From assembly GCA_900543715.1 (NCBI GenBank), contig UQSX01000018.1:1-42657 (forward strand): a stretch of 42,657 nt of DNA, read 5' to 3'. Shown piece after piece: positions 1 through 7,479 of this stretch; position 1 is the first letter of the stretch; each line of letters opens with the position of its first letter. Under the pieces are notes generated by a model. That model ran no database searches and had not been told where the DNA came from. It worked only from the letters and a program-made list of their open reading frames with translations. The translations under genes and the position numbers were made by a program. This stretch comes from an uncultured Blautia sp. (lineage in GTDB: Bacteria > Bacillota > Clostridia > Lachnospirales > Lachnospiraceae).

Positions 1-986
1 TCAGGGAGTTTATGGTGAGCAAGGACAAGGTGGTTGTCATGGGACATAAGATCCCGGATGTGGATTCCATAGGTGCCGGTATCGGTATTTACCGGGCTGC
101 AAAATCTTTGAATAAGAAGACCCATATTGTTGTAAACAATCCTACCATGTCTGTGCGTCCCATTATTCAGACCTTTAAGGACAACCCGGATTATGATGAA
201 AACATGTTTATCGACAGTGACGAGGCCAGAGCTATCGTGGACGACAATACGGTAGTGGTAGTGGTGGATACCAACAAGCCAAGCTATACAGAGTGCGAGG
301 ACCTTCTCCACATGAGTAAGACCATCGTAGTCCTTGATCATCACAGACAGGGCAGCGAAGTGATCCAGAATGCGGTGCTCTCCTATATTGAGCCTTACGC
401 ATCTTCTGCCTGTGAGATGGTGGCGGAGATCCTGCAGTATTTCTCTGACGATATCCGTATTTACAATATCGAAGCAGACGCACTGTATTCTGGAATCATT
501 ATTGATACCAATAATTTTACATCCAAAACAGGAGTGCGTACCTTTGAGGCTGCTGCCTTCCTGAGAAGATGCGGCGCTGATGTGACCAGAGTAAGGAAAA
601 TGTTTAGGGATGATGTTCAGTCCTACCGGGCAAAAGCAGAAGCTATCCGCCATGTGGAGACCTATAAAGGCTGCTTTGCCATAGCCGTCTGCCCTACAGA
701 AGGGGTGGACAGTCCTACCGTGGTGGCCTCTCAGGCAGCTAATGAACTGTTGAATATCGACAGCGTAAAAGCTACCTTTGTCCTGACAGACTATCAGAAC
801 AAGATCTTTATCAGTGCAAGAGCTATTGATGAGGTCAACGTGCAGCTTGTTATGGAAAGGATGGGCGGAGGCGGCCATATCAATATGGCAGGGGCCCAGC
901 TTCCGGGAGCTACCGTAGAGGAAGCCATCGCCCAGCTGAAGATTACTCTTGACCAGATGATACATGAAGGAGACATAGAGATATGA
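1..986 (+). CDS. gdpP: Cyclic-di-AMP phosphodiesterase GdpP, C-terminal part
   Basis: This is the 3' part of a gene that begins upstream of the window; the reading frame is open to the left edge, so the ATG at position 12 is internal. The visible part is the DHH-DHHA1 phosphodiesterase module. It starts at the [13 protein letters not shown] metal-binding motif, has the DHH triad in VVLDHHRQ, and ends with the DHHA1 glycine motif [12 protein letters not shown]. GdpP (YybT) family members are membrane-bound and hydrolyse c-di-AMP to pApA; their transmembrane, PAS and degenerate GGDEF parts would lie outside the window. The stop overlaps the rplI start by four bases (ATGA), which points to translational coupling. 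The order gdpP-rplI-dnaB is the same as in Bacillus. Confidence 0.93.
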   Translation, partial: REFMVSKDKVVVMGHKIPDVDSIGAGIGIYRAAKSLNKKTHIVVNNPTMSVRPIIQTFKDNPDYDENMFIDSDEARAIVDDNTVVVVVDTNKPSYTECEDLLHMSKTIVVLDHHRQGSEVIQNAVLSYIEPYASSACEMVAEILQYFSDDIRIYNIEADALYSGIIIDTNNFTSKTGVRTFEAAAFLRRCGADVTRVRKMFRDDVQSYRAKAEAIRHVETYKGCFAIAVCPTEGVDSPTVVASQAANELLNIDSVKATFVLTDYQNKIFISARAIDEVNVQLVMERMGGGGHINMAGAQLPGATVEEAIAQLKITLDQMIHEGDIEI

Positions 987-1429
987 AAGTAATTTTAATC
1001 GAAGACGTAAAGTCCCATGGAAAAAAAGGAGACATTGTAAATGTAAGTGACGGCTACGCCAGAAACATGCTGTTTCCAAAGAAACTGGCAGTAGAAGCTA
1101 CCCCGAAGAATATCAACGATCTGAAACTTCAGAAGGCTCACGAAGAGAAAGTAGCAAAAGAGAATCTGGAAGCTGCCCGGGCCTTTAAGACAGAGCTGGA
1201 AACAAAAGAAGTGGTCCTGAGCATTAAAGTGGGTGAGAATGGAAGGACATTCGGTTCTGTGTCCACAAAAGAAATCTCAGAAGCAGCAAAAAGCCAGCTG
1301 GGATATGATATTGACAAAAAGAAAATGCAGCTGTCCTCTCCCATTAAGGAACTGGGGACGACTATGGTGCCTGTAAAGCTTCATCCCAAGGTAACTGCTC
1401 AGCTGAAGGTTATCGTCAGAGAAGCTTAG
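983..1429 (+). CDS. rplI: 50S ribosomal protein L9
   Basis: The 148-aa product has the full-length L9 layout: an N-terminal domain beginning [21 protein letters not shown] with the conserved [17 protein letters not shown] segment, a long charged connecting helix (about residues 45-75), and a C-terminal domain. L9 binds 23S rRNA near the L1 stalk and helps keep reading frame. The start overlaps the gdpP stop (ATGA), and dnaB follows after 33 bases, so the three genes probably form one transcript. Length and motifs are normal for the family. Confidence 0.97.
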   Translation: MKVILIEDVKSHGKKGDIVNVSDGYARNMLFPKKLAVEATPKNINDLKLQKAHEEKVAKENLEAARAFKTELETKEVVLSIKVGENGRTFGSVSTKEISEAAKSQLGYDIDKKKMQLSSPIKELGTTMVPVKLHPKVTAQLKVIVREA

Positions 1430-1462
1430 TGCGGATACAGAGGAGAAGGGAGTTTCCTTAGT

Positions 1463-2791
1463 ATGGAAGAGGCATTAATGAAGAGGATACTGCCCCACAG
1501 CATGGAAGCGGAGCAGTCCGTTATCGGATCTATGATCATGAGCAGAGATGCTATCATTGAAGCGTCTGAGATCATCACCGGAGCGGATTTTTATCAGCAG
1601 CAGTACGGGGTTGTATTTGAAGCTATGGTGGAGCTCCATGACGAGGGAAAAGCTGTGGACCTGGTGACCCTTCAGGAGCGGCTGAAGGAGAAAGACCTGC
1701 CTCCGGAGATTTCCAGTATGGAGTTTGTGCGGGATCTTCTTTCCGCAGTGCCAACTTCTGCAAACGTGAAATACTATGCAGAGATCGTAGCGGAGAAGTC
1801 TATGCTGAGAAAGCTGATCAAAACTACGGAAGAGATCAGCAACGCCTGCTATCTTGGAAAAGAAAAGACCCAGGATATTTTGGAGATAACGGAGAAAAAA
1901 ATTTTTGATCTGGTCCAGAACAGAGGAAGCCAGGAGTTTGTGCCTATCCGCCAGGTGGTGCTGAATGCTATTGAGAAGATTGAAAAGGCCTCCAGAAATC
2001 AGGGAAGTGTTACCGGAATTCCCACAGGATTTATTGACCTGGATTATAAGACTTCCGGTTTTCAGCCCTCAGACTTGATCCTGGTGGCCGCCAGACCCTC
2101 TATGGGAAAGACAGCCTTTGTCCTGAATATTGCCCAATATATGGCGTTTCATGACAATGTAACAGTGGCGGTCTTTAGTCTGGAGATGTCCAAGGAACAG
2201 CTTGTAAACCGTCTTCTGGCACTGGAATCTAAAGTGGATTCCCAGAATATCCGGACGGGAAACCTGGAGGACGAAGAATGGGCCAAGCTGATCGAAGGGG
2301 CAAATGTTATCGGAAATTCCAATTTGATCATAGATGATAAGCCGGGTATTTCCATTTCAGAACTGCGGTCCAAATGCAGGAAATATAAGATGGAGCATAA
2401 TCTGGGAATCATCTTTATCGATTATCTTCAGCTGATGACAGGAAGCGGAAGAAGTGAATCCAGACAGCAGGAAATCTCGGATATATCCAGATCTTTAAAG
2501 GCTTTGGCCAGAGAGCTGAATGTTCCTGTGGTGGCTCTGTCCCAGTTAAGCCGGGCTGTGGAACAGCGCCCTGATCACAGACCAATGCTTTCTGACTTGA
2601 GAGAGTCAGGAGCTATCGAGCAGGACGCCGACGTGGTCATGTTTATCTATAGGGACGATTATTATAATAAAGACTCTGAAAATAAAAATATTGCAGAGAT
2701 TATCATCGCAAAACAGAGAAACGGCCCTATCGGAACAGTAAATCTGGTATGGATGCCAAATTATACAAAGTTTGTGAATATGAAAAAATAA
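1463..2791 (+). CDS. dnaB: Replicative DNA helicase DnaB
   Basis: The 442-aa protein is a RecA-fold hexameric helicase that unwinds DNA at the replication fork. The N-terminal domain starts RILPHSMEAEQSVIGSM. The helicase core has the Walker A motif ARPSMGKTAF (about residue 212), Walker B IIFIDYLQLM, the LSQLSR motif and DLRESGAIEQDADVV. Position 1463 was chosen as start because GGGAG lies about ten bases before it; an in-frame ATG 15 bases later is possible. It is the last gene of the gdpP-rplI-dnaB cluster and runs directly into a strong terminator shared with the convergent thiC. Confidence 0.97.
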   Translation: MEEALMKRILPHSMEAEQSVIGSMIMSRDAIIEASEIITGADFYQQQYGVVFEAMVELHDEGKAVDLVTLQERLKEKDLPPEISSMEFVRDLLSAVPTSANVKYYAEIVAEKSMLRKLIKTTEEISNACYLGKEKTQDILEITEKKIFDLVQNRGSQEFVPIRQVVLNAIEKIEKASRNQGSVTGIPTGFIDLDYKTSGFQPSDLILVAARPSMGKTAFVLNIAQYMAFHDNVTVAVFSLEMSKEQLVNRLLALESKVDSQNIRTGNLEDEEWAKLIEGANVIGNSNLIIDDKPGISISELRSKCRKYKMEHNLGIIFIDYLQLMTGSGRSESRQQEISDISRSLKALARELNVPVVALSQLSRAVEQRPDHRPMLSDLRESGAIEQDADVVMFIYRDDYYNKDSENKNIAEIIIAKQRNGPIGTVNLVWMPNYTKFVNMKK

Positions 2792-2851
2792 AAAAGAGAC
2801 TTTTTCCACTGATGTATATCCAAAATATATCAGTGGAAAGGTCTCTTTTTA
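2791..2851. terminator. Bidirectional terminator between dnaB and thiC
   Basis: An inverted repeat has outer arms AAAAAGAGAC (2791) and GTCTCTTTTT (2841) and inner arms TTCCACTGAT and ATCAGTGGAA. It carries a T-run on both strands and begins right at the dnaB stop, so it can end dnaB on the plus strand and thiC on the minus strand. Confidence 0.85.
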
Positions 2852-2906
2852 TTCTATGGGACAGCCCTCCGGGCGGGATGCACACGCCAGGGCTTTTGAC
2901 AGGAGA

Positions 2907-4214
2907 TCATTCGTCGTAAATGCTGACGATTTCTCCGTCCAGAATACGGTTCATGTTCTTTACTGCACAGAAGTTGCCGCACATGCTGCAGGTATCTTCC
3001 TTTTCAGGTTTTGCCTGGGCTCTGTAACGTCTGGCTTTTTCCGGATCAATGGACAGGCGGAACATTTCTTCCCAGTCCAGATTCTTTCTGGCGGTACTCA
3101 TCTGATAATCCCAGTCGGCAGCGCCTTTAACGCCTTTAGCAATGTCAGCGGCATGAGCAGCGATCTTAGAGGCAATAATACCTTCTTTCACATCATCTAC
3201 ATCAGGAAGACGCAGATGCTCCGCAGGGGTCACGTAGCAGAGGAAAGAAGCTCCGTTTGCGGCTGCTATGGCACCTCCAATAGCCGCAGTGATATGATCA
3301 TATCCCGGCGCTACGTCTGTCACAAGAGGGCCAAGTACATAGAAGGGAGCTCCGTGGCAAATGGTCTGCTGGATCTTCATATTAGCCTCGATTTGATTCA
3401 AAGCCATATGTCCGGGTCCTTCGATGATCACCTGAACATCCCTTTCCCAGGCCCGTTTAGTCAGTTCTCCCAAAGTTACCAGCTCTTCAATCTGGGAAAT
3501 ATCTCCGGCATCTGCAATACAGCCGGGTCTGCAGGCGTCTCCCAGGCTCAGAGTCACATCATACTCCCGGCAGATATCCAGGATATGGTCATAGTGTTCA
3601 TAGAAGGGATTTTCCTCCCCGGTCATCTCCATCCATGCGAAGATAATAGAACCTCCTCTGGAAACGATATTGGTCAGCCGCTTGTTTTTCTTAAAACGGT
3701 CCGCGGTGGCTTTGTTGATCCCAACGTGAATGGTCATAAAGTCCACCCCGTCTTTGGCATGCATTTCCACAATATCGATCCATTCCTTTGAAGTAATCTC
3801 CTTCAATGGTTTGTGATAGTAGACGACGGCGTCATAGATAGGGACCGTGCCTATAATAGCCGGGCACTGGGCAGTGAGCTTTCTGCGGAATTTCTGAGTA
3901 TCCCCAAAAGAACTGAGGTCCATAATGGACTCTGCCCCCATTTTTACCGCATCGTTTACCTTTTCAAGTTCCATGTCCAGATCTTTCCAGTCTCTGGAAG
4001 TGCCCAGATTTACATTGATTTTTGTCTTCAGCATAGAGCCGATGGCATTGGGCTCCAGGCAGGTATGAAGCTTATTGGCAGGGATAACTGCTTTTCCCTG
4101 AGCCATAAGCCCCTGGAGTTCTTTGACGTCTATCTGTTCTTTTTTTGCTGCGGCTTCCATCTGCGGGGTGACGATCCCCTGGCGGGCAGCATCCATCTGC
4201 GTTGTGTAATTCAT
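2907..4214 (-). CDS. thiC: Phosphomethylpyrimidine synthase ThiC
   Basis: The 435-aa protein is the radical-SAM enzyme that rearranges 5-aminoimidazole ribotide to HMP phosphate in thiamine synthesis. It is the short form found in anaerobic Firmicutes, lacking the long N-terminal extension of proteobacterial ThiC. Seen motifs include [56 protein letters not shown] and a C-terminal cysteine cluster CSMCGNFC (CX2CX3C) for the iron-sulfur centre. The start at 4214 ([13 protein letters not shown]) was chosen because AAAGGGAGG precedes it at normal distance; a longer frame to 4238 lacks such a site. No other thiamine genes are adjacent. Control is by the upstream TPP riboswitch. Confidence 0.96.
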   Translation of the reverse strand: MNYTTQMDAARQGIVTPQMEAAAKKEQIDVKELQGLMAQGKAVIPANKLHTCLEPNAIGSMLKTKINVNLGTSRDWKDLDMELEKVNDAVKMGAESIMDLSSFGDTQKFRRKLTAQCPAIIGTVPIYDAVVYYHKPLKEITSKEWIDIVEMHAKDGVDFMTIHVGINKATADRFKKNKRLTNIVSRGGSIIFAWMEMTGEENPFYEHYDHILDICREYDVTLSLGDACRPGCIADAGDISQIEELVTLGELTKRAWERDVQVIIEGPGHMALNQIEANMKIQQTICHGAPFYVLGPLVTDVAPGYDHITAAIGGAIAAANGASFLCYVTPAEHLRLPDVDDVKEGIIASKIAAHAADIAKGVKGAADWDYQMSTARKNLDWEEMFRLSIDPEKARRYRAQAKPEKEDTCSMCGNFCAVKNMNRILDGEIVSIYDE

Positions 4215-4293
4215 AGATTTTCCTCCCTTTAGACACATTTGAGGGGGAGATTCCGAAGAAGATCAGAGGGGAAGAAGACTTGTCCTGTACAAT

Positions 4294-4322
4294 AAAAAAA
4301 TCTGTACCGGGCCAGGGCACAG
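4294..4322 (-). terminator. Intrinsic terminator of the TPP riboswitch
   Basis: On the minus strand a 7-bp stem (CTGTGCC with GGTACAG, one G-U pair) closes a short loop and is followed by a run of seven T. It lies between the riboswitch aptamer and the thiC ribosome binding site, so it is the likely expression platform that stops transcription when thiamine pyrophosphate is bound. Confidence 0.8.
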
Positions 4323-4347
4323 ATATATAAACACTTTCTGTATGCTA

Positions 4348-4441
4348 TATAACACTCCCTACGTTGGCATAACCCAAATCAGGTAATACAGGTCGAAGTC
4401 TTCAGCGCTTCCTCTCAGCCCTTCAGGGCTCCCTGGTTATT
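4348..4441 (-). promoter_or_regulatory. TPP riboswitch (THI element) aptamer
   Basis: Read on the minus strand the element has the conserved CTGAGAGG box, the GACC segment, then ATTACCTGAT, GGGTTATGCCAACG and TAGGGAG in the canonical order. The flanks ATAAC and GTTAT can close helix P1. It lies directly upstream of thiC, the most common position for this class, and senses thiamine pyrophosphate. Confidence 0.96.
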
Positions 4442-4447
4442 TTCCTT

Positions 4448-4476
4448 AGTGTATCATTCTGTGTAGGACTTGTCAA
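4448..4476 (-). promoter_or_regulatory. Promoter of the thiC riboswitch transcript
   Basis: On the minus strand TTGACA and TACACT are separated by exactly 17 bases, just upstream of the TPP aptamer. Confidence 0.75.
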
Positions 4477-4499
4477 CGCTTTTTGTCGAACGTATTTTC

Positions 4500-4527
4500 T
4501 TGCATTTCGGGACAGGTCTGCTATAAT
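4500..4527 (+). promoter_or_regulatory. Promoter of the MerR-family gene
   Basis: TTGCAT (4500) and a perfect TATAAT (4522) are 16 bases apart and lie about 30 bases before the start codon of the downstream gene. It is divergent from the thiC promoter. Confidence 0.6.
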
Positions 4528-4559
4528 GATTGGAGAGAAAATGTGAAAGGGGTCAGTAT

Positions 4560-5075
4560 ATGGAGGAGACCATTTACTCAGTTTCTCAGGCAGTGAAGTT
4601 TTTGGAGGTCCAGTCTCATGTACTGCGGTACTGGGAGGAAGAGCTGGCATTGCCGATCAAGAGGAATGAGATGGGACACAGATACTACACCCGATGGGAT
4701 ATTCAGGTATTTCTGAGTATAAAGGAACTGAAGAAAAGGGGGTATTCTCTGAAGGAGATCGGAGAGCTGATACCCTTTTTCTACAAAAATGAGAGCCTCC
4801 AGAAGTCCGATGCCGGAGAAAAAAAGAAGAAAAAAGCAGGGACAGTTCAGAAAAAAAACGAACAGGGAAAATTCCCCCCGGAATTTATGGAAATTGTCAG
4901 CAGACTGGTAGAACAGCGGCTGAAGGAGCAGAATTCTGAGGAGGCCCGTTATAAAAGATTGGATCAGCGTATCAGGGACTGTCAGCAGTCCAGACGAGAG
5001 GTGGCCGCATCGGCGGAAAGAAAAGGCCAGAGAAAAAGACGTCTGCTGCCAGGGGCCGGAAGGAAAAAGAATTAG
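4560..5075 (+). CDS. MerR-family transcriptional regulator
   Basis: The 171-aa protein has an N-terminal MerR winged helix-turn-helix (about residues 5-75): YSVSQAVKFLEVQSHVLRYW, then NEMGHRYYTRWDIQVFLSIK and RGYSLKEIGELI. The remainder is a very basic, lysine-rich, probably helical region without a recognisable ligand domain, so the signal sensed is unknown. An in-frame TTG at 4530 extends the frame, but the ATG at 4560 follows AAAGGGG at proper spacing and starts at the first conserved residues. It lies alone between thiC and the convergent ferredoxin gene. Confidence 0.85.
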   Translation: MEETIYSVSQAVKFLEVQSHVLRYWEEELALPIKRNEMGHRYYTRWDIQVFLSIKELKKRGYSLKEIGELIPFFYKNESLQKSDAGEKKKKKAGTVQKKNEQGKFPPEFMEIVSRLVEQRLKEQNSEEARYKRLDQRIRDCQQSRREVAASAERKGQRKRRLLPGAGRKKN

Positions 5076-5108
5076 CAGAAAAGGAGTTGTGGAGTATGCC
5101 ATGGCTCC

Positions 5109-5155
5109 TTTTTATTCTATAGGACAGTCTGGAAGACTGTCCTATAGAATAAAAA
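5109..5155. repeat. Perfect 22-bp palindrome (repeat copy 1), likely bidirectional terminator
   Basis: The two 22-base arms (5109-5130 and 5134-5155) are exact reverse complements around a 3-base loop, GGA. They start with TTTTTATTCTATAGG and end in an A-run, so both strands carry a T-run after the hairpin. It sits between the convergent merR-like and ferredoxin genes. Related sequence occurs at 20083-20116 and, in part, at 2846-2870. Confidence 0.85.
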
Positions 5156-5187
5156 AAGACTGGTACACAAAATCCTGTGTACCAGTC
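5151..5187 (-). terminator. Terminator of the ferredoxin gene
   Basis: On the minus strand a perfect 12-bp stem (arms 5158-5169 and 5176-5187, GACTGGTACACA type) with a 6-base loop is followed by seven T. It starts 16 bases after the ferredoxin stop codon. Confidence 0.88.
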
Positions 5188-5202
5188 AGCATATGTAGAC
5201 AA

Positions 5203-5373
5203 TTAGCCTTCTACAATAGCTTCTGTAGGACATACACTAGCGCATGTTCCGCAGTCAACACATGTATCAGCGTCGATTACATATTTGGAATCTCCTTCAG
5301 AAATAGCTTCTACTGGACATTCTCCTGCGCATGTTCCGCAGCTTACACATTCGTCTGTAATTACGTATGCCAT
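5203..5373 (-). CDS. 2[4Fe-4S] ferredoxin
   Basis: A 56-aa product begins MAYVITDECVSCGTCAGECP and has two tandem cluster-binding motifs, CVSCGTCAGECP and CVDCGTCASVCP. Each is CX2CX2CX3C followed by (V/T)EAI, the classic clostridial bacterial-type ferredoxin duplicated fold. It carries low-potential electrons for anaerobic metabolism in the cytoplasm. The start is fixed by TAAAGGAGG eight bases upstream. It has its own promoter and a strong terminator, so it is a single-gene transcript, consistent with high expression. Confidence 0.95.
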   Translation of the reverse strand: MAYVITDECVSCGTCAGECPVEAISEGDSKYVIDADTCVDCGTCASVCPTEAIVEG

Positions 5374-5423
5374 GGTTGTACCCTCCTTTATAATTCTGAA
5401 TATGGAATTCAGTTACTACGCTT

Positions 5424-5452
5424 ATTCTAATATATTTATTTCAAGAATACAA
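5424..5452 (-). promoter_or_regulatory. Promoter of the ferredoxin gene
   Basis: On the minus strand TTGTAT and TAGAAT are separated by 17 bases, upstream of the ferredoxin ribosome binding site. Confidence 0.65.
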
Positions 5453-5532
5453 GTCTTAAATTTGGTACAATTCTTTCAGCCAATACATATCTGAACAGAT
5501 ATGTCCTGGTATCAGAAAATGGATAAAAACAG

Positions 5533-5561
5533 TTGAATATACGCAGAAAACGGATTATAAT
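5533..5561 (+). promoter_or_regulatory. Promoter of the DUF1858 gene
   Basis: TTGAAT and a perfect TATAAT are 17 bases apart, 34 bases before the start codon. Confidence 0.75.
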
Positions 5562-5595
5562 AAATGAGTAAAAAATTTTAAGGAGGAAAATATCC

Positions 5596-5796
5596 ATGAA
5601 AGTAACACCAGAGATGACAATCGGTGAATTGATCCGTTTAGATGAGAATATCGTTCCAATTTTAATGAGAGCCGGCATGCACTGCATCGGCTGTCCTTCT
5701 GCTCAGGGAGAATCTCTTGCAGAAGCTGCCATGGTTCATGGAATCAACGGAGATATGCTGGTTGCACAGATCAATGATTATCTGGAGAACAAATAA
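5596..5796 (+). CDS. DUF1858 domain protein
   Basis: The 66-aa protein consists of a single DUF1858 domain: MTIGELIRLDENIVPILMRAGMHCIGCPS, where the CIGC pair (Cys30, Cys33) is the hallmark of the subgroup with a possible redox or metal role. The function is not established; relatives are often called hybrid-cluster-associated or disulfide-type small proteins. The start follows AAGGAGG. It is a single-gene unit with its own promoter and terminator, close to a ferredoxin gene, which fits a redox role but does not prove one. Confidence 0.85.
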   Translation: MKVTPEMTIGELIRLDENIVPILMRAGMHCIGCPSAQGESLAEAAMVHGINGDMLVAQINDYLENK

Positions 5797-5820
5797 TCTT
5801 GCTTTATGTAAAGAAGCTTA

Positions 5821-5864
5821 AAATCAGCCGCCTTTATGGAGATCATAAAGACGGCTGATTTTTT
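5821..5864 (+). terminator. Terminator after the DUF1858 gene
   Basis: Arms AAATCAGCCG (5821) and CGGCTGATTT (5852) plus inner arms CTTTATG and CATAAAG form a long stem followed by T-rich sequence. Confidence 0.85.
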
Positions 5865-5889
5865 CTGTATCCATTGGAAAACAGACATC

Positions 5890-6660
5890 TTAGATTTGAG
5901 ATAATTTGCTCAGTGCGGCTTCAGGGATCATGCATCCTCCATGTTCTATCAAAAAGGCTTCTTTCGCCGGGGAGGAAGAACGTCCCTTTCCGTATTCGGA
6001 AAGCACGTTGCAGACTTTATTGAAGTCTTCCGGAGAAGTTCCGGCCTGATGAAGGATCAGGGAATAGGAGCCGCTTTTTTCATCTTTATACAGAGCGCTT
6101 TCGCCGGTAAAGAAGTTATTCAGTCCATGGGCGGCATCGATTGCCGCATCCAGGGTAGGGAAGGTATACTCGCGCATGAGATCTACAGAAATGGCAGGTT
6201 CAGGAGTTTTCGATATCTTCGATGAAGAGGGAGCTGCCGGAGTCTTTTCTTTTTTCTGGTTCTCCATAGCTTTTGATTTTGCCTCATAGATTTTCCGGAA
6301 AATATCCAGAATATCGTCAGCACCTTCCAGTTCCACGCCGGCGCCATCAGAACCGCTGCCAGAGGAACCTCCGAAAGGTGTGAACTTGGAAAAACGTGTA
6401 TCCAGCTCTTCAGGATCCTCTACTTTGGATATTATTAAGATAATACTGTCTGCAGAAACGGGAATCGCTTCAATCATCAGTGGGATATTGTCAGCTTCAA
6501 AACCAAACTCTGTGTTTGCCTGCTGCATCATATCACGGAAAAGGTCCTTTGCCTTTTCGCTGCCATAGGCCAGCTCGCTGAGTTTGATCTGCCTTTCTTC
6601 CAGGTCCGATTTTGTAAGAGTACAACGGATCTGGTTTTCATTGATTTTTTCTATTTTCAT
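5890..6660 (-). CDS. mecA: Adaptor protein MecA family
   Basis: The 256-aa protein matches the MecA/YpbH family that delivers substrates to the ClpC-ClpP protease. The N-terminal domain starts MKIEKINENQIRCTLTKSDL and continues with ELAYGSEKAKDLFRDMM; a flexible acidic, Gly/Ser- and Lys-rich linker follows (about residues 95-150), then the C-terminal domain thought to bind ClpC (TFPTLDAAIDAAHGLNNFF onward). The start was placed at the ATG at 6660 because the family begins exactly there; a TTG six bases upstream is less likely. The gene has its own promoter and is divergent from the RNA leader at 6791. Confidence 0.88.
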   Translation of the reverse strand: MKIEKINENQIRCTLTKSDLEERQIKLSELAYGSEKAKDLFRDMMQQANTEFGFEADNIPLMIEAIPVSADSIILIISKVEDPEELDTRFSKFTPFGGSSGSGSDGAGVELEGADDILDIFRKIYEAKSKAMENQKKEKTPAAPSSSKISKTPEPAISVDLMREYTFPTLDAAIDAAHGLNNFFTGESALYKDEKSGSYSLILHQAGTSPEDFNKVCNVLSEYGKGRSSSPAKEAFLIEHGGCMIPEAALSKLSQI

Positions 6661-6714
6661 ATTCAATCACATCCTGTCTAATATGATTAATTAAGATGCT
6701 ATTTTCCTTTGTAT

Positions 6715-6743
6715 ATTATATACTATGCGGCACAGACTTGTAA
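6715..6743 (-). promoter_or_regulatory. Promoter of mecA
   Basis: On the minus strand TTACAA and a perfect TATAAT are 17 bases apart, about 55 bases before the mecA start. Confidence 0.7.
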
Positions 6744-6755
6744 AGAAGGAAATAC

Positions 6756-6784
6756 TTGCGAATACCGGGAGATAATGGTATAAT
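6756..6784 (+). promoter_or_regulatory. Promoter of the structured leader RNA
   Basis: TTGCGA and a perfect TATAAT are 17 bases apart. Transcription would begin near 6791, one base before the 5' arm of the long closing helix. The promoter is back to back with that of mecA. Confidence 0.75.
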
Positions 6785-6790
6785 GGTCAG

Positions 6791-7034
6791 CAGATAGAGA
6801 AGGCGGTTCTGTAGAACATACAGAAAGGGGTGAAAACTTCGGCAGCCTTCGGAAATTTTAGATTGTTCTTTTCAGATTCATTGTCGCAGCATTCTGCTGC
6901 AGGCGGAAGATACGTTCTGTATTGCCGCATATTTCCAAATGGGAAACAGGAGAAACATTATATTTTGTGTCATCAGAAATCAGACAGAGAGTTTTGCAAG
7001 GAGTAATGATCATTCGGGACTGTCTCCTCTATCT
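6791..7034 (+). ncRNA. Candidate structured leader RNA of unknown class
   Basis: This ~245-nt stretch has no gene. Its ends pair: positions 6792-6806 with 7020-7034 give 14 pairs (two G-U) and one A-C mismatch. Inside are further hairpins, for example TTCTGTA with TACAGAA (6807-6825), GCAG/CTGC (6887-6898) and GCGG..ATAC with GTAT..CCGC (6903-6929). The promoter at 6756 would start transcription at the first base of the closing helix. Bases CTCCT (7024-7028) in the 3' arm could instead pair with the ribosome binding site AGGAG (7040-7044) of the next ORF, giving two exclusive folds. It could be a riboswitch-like leader or a free RNA such as 6S; I recognise no known class, and no T-run ends it. 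Confidence 0.5.
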
Positions 7035-7050
7035 AGGTAAGGAGTTTTAA

Positions 7051-7125
7051 ATGGAGATGATTTTGCGGGAAAGGAGCAGCAGGGGAAATAATATATCACG
7101 GGATAACCTGCGTCAAAGAGAATGA
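7051..7125 (+). CDS. 24-codon leader ORF
   Basis: A short frame beginning MEMILRERSSRGNN is preceded by TAAGGAG six bases before its ATG, a far better ribosome binding site than that of the following gene. Its TGA stop overlaps the ATG of the 77-aa gene (ATGA, 7122-7125), so translation of the downstream gene is probably coupled to it. The product is basic and arginine-rich and too short to assign. It may serve only as a translated leader under control of the RNA structure at 6791-7034. Confidence 0.5.
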   Translation: MEMILRERSSRGNNISRDNLRQRE

Positions 7126-7355
7126 CAAAAAAGGAAAAACAAAGACTCCATCGGGAACTGCAGACATATGTCAGAAAAGGTATTCCATTGCTTTTAAATG
7201 GGAGACAGACAACAGCAAAACGGATAGAAAAAGCCTGTCAGATCGCAGAGACGGGAGAATATATGCGGGATTATATTCAGGATGAACAAGGCAGGCTTCA
7301 AGGATTGTCCTTTGATTTCATAGGAGGAGCGGACTGCCAATTGTATACAAAATAG
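7122..7355 (+). CDS. Small unknown protein, 77 aa
   Basis: The frame encodes a compact, charged protein with no signal peptide or membrane segment: a basic helical start (MTKKEKQRLHRELQTYVRKG), then IPLLLNGRQTTAKRIEKACQ and YMRDYIQDEQGRLQGLSFDF. It looks like a real conserved small protein; I recall similar sequences of unknown function in Lachnospiraceae, but this could not be checked. It has almost no ribosome binding site of its own and overlaps the 24-codon leader ORF by ATGA. No terminator is visible after it. Confidence 0.6.
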   Translation: MTKKEKQRLHRELQTYVRKGIPLLLNGRQTTAKRIEKACQIAETGEYMRDYIQDEQGRLQGLSFDFIGGADCQLYTK

Positions 7356-7479
7356 AAAAAAACTGAAAAATTCATGAAATCCTGGAAGAAAATAATGACG
7401 GAGAGAAAAAATATGCTATAATACACATGAGCCAAAAGAACGTGGCTGGCATTCTTGAACGAAGAAGAGGAGCTGAAAT

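Noticed and set aside
2856..3791. A 311-codon plus-strand frame opposite thiC
   Set aside because: It mirrors thiC, begins inside the terminator region and encodes no known domain.
5089..5430. A 113-codon plus-strand frame between the MerR-type gene and DUF1858
   Set aside because: It runs through two terminators and antisense to the ferredoxin gene, whose cysteine motifs are clear.
6791..7034. Calling the leader RNA a 6S RNA or a known riboswitch
   Set aside because: The paired ends fit 6S in general shape, but I could not match any conserved core and no terminator follows, so no class is assigned.
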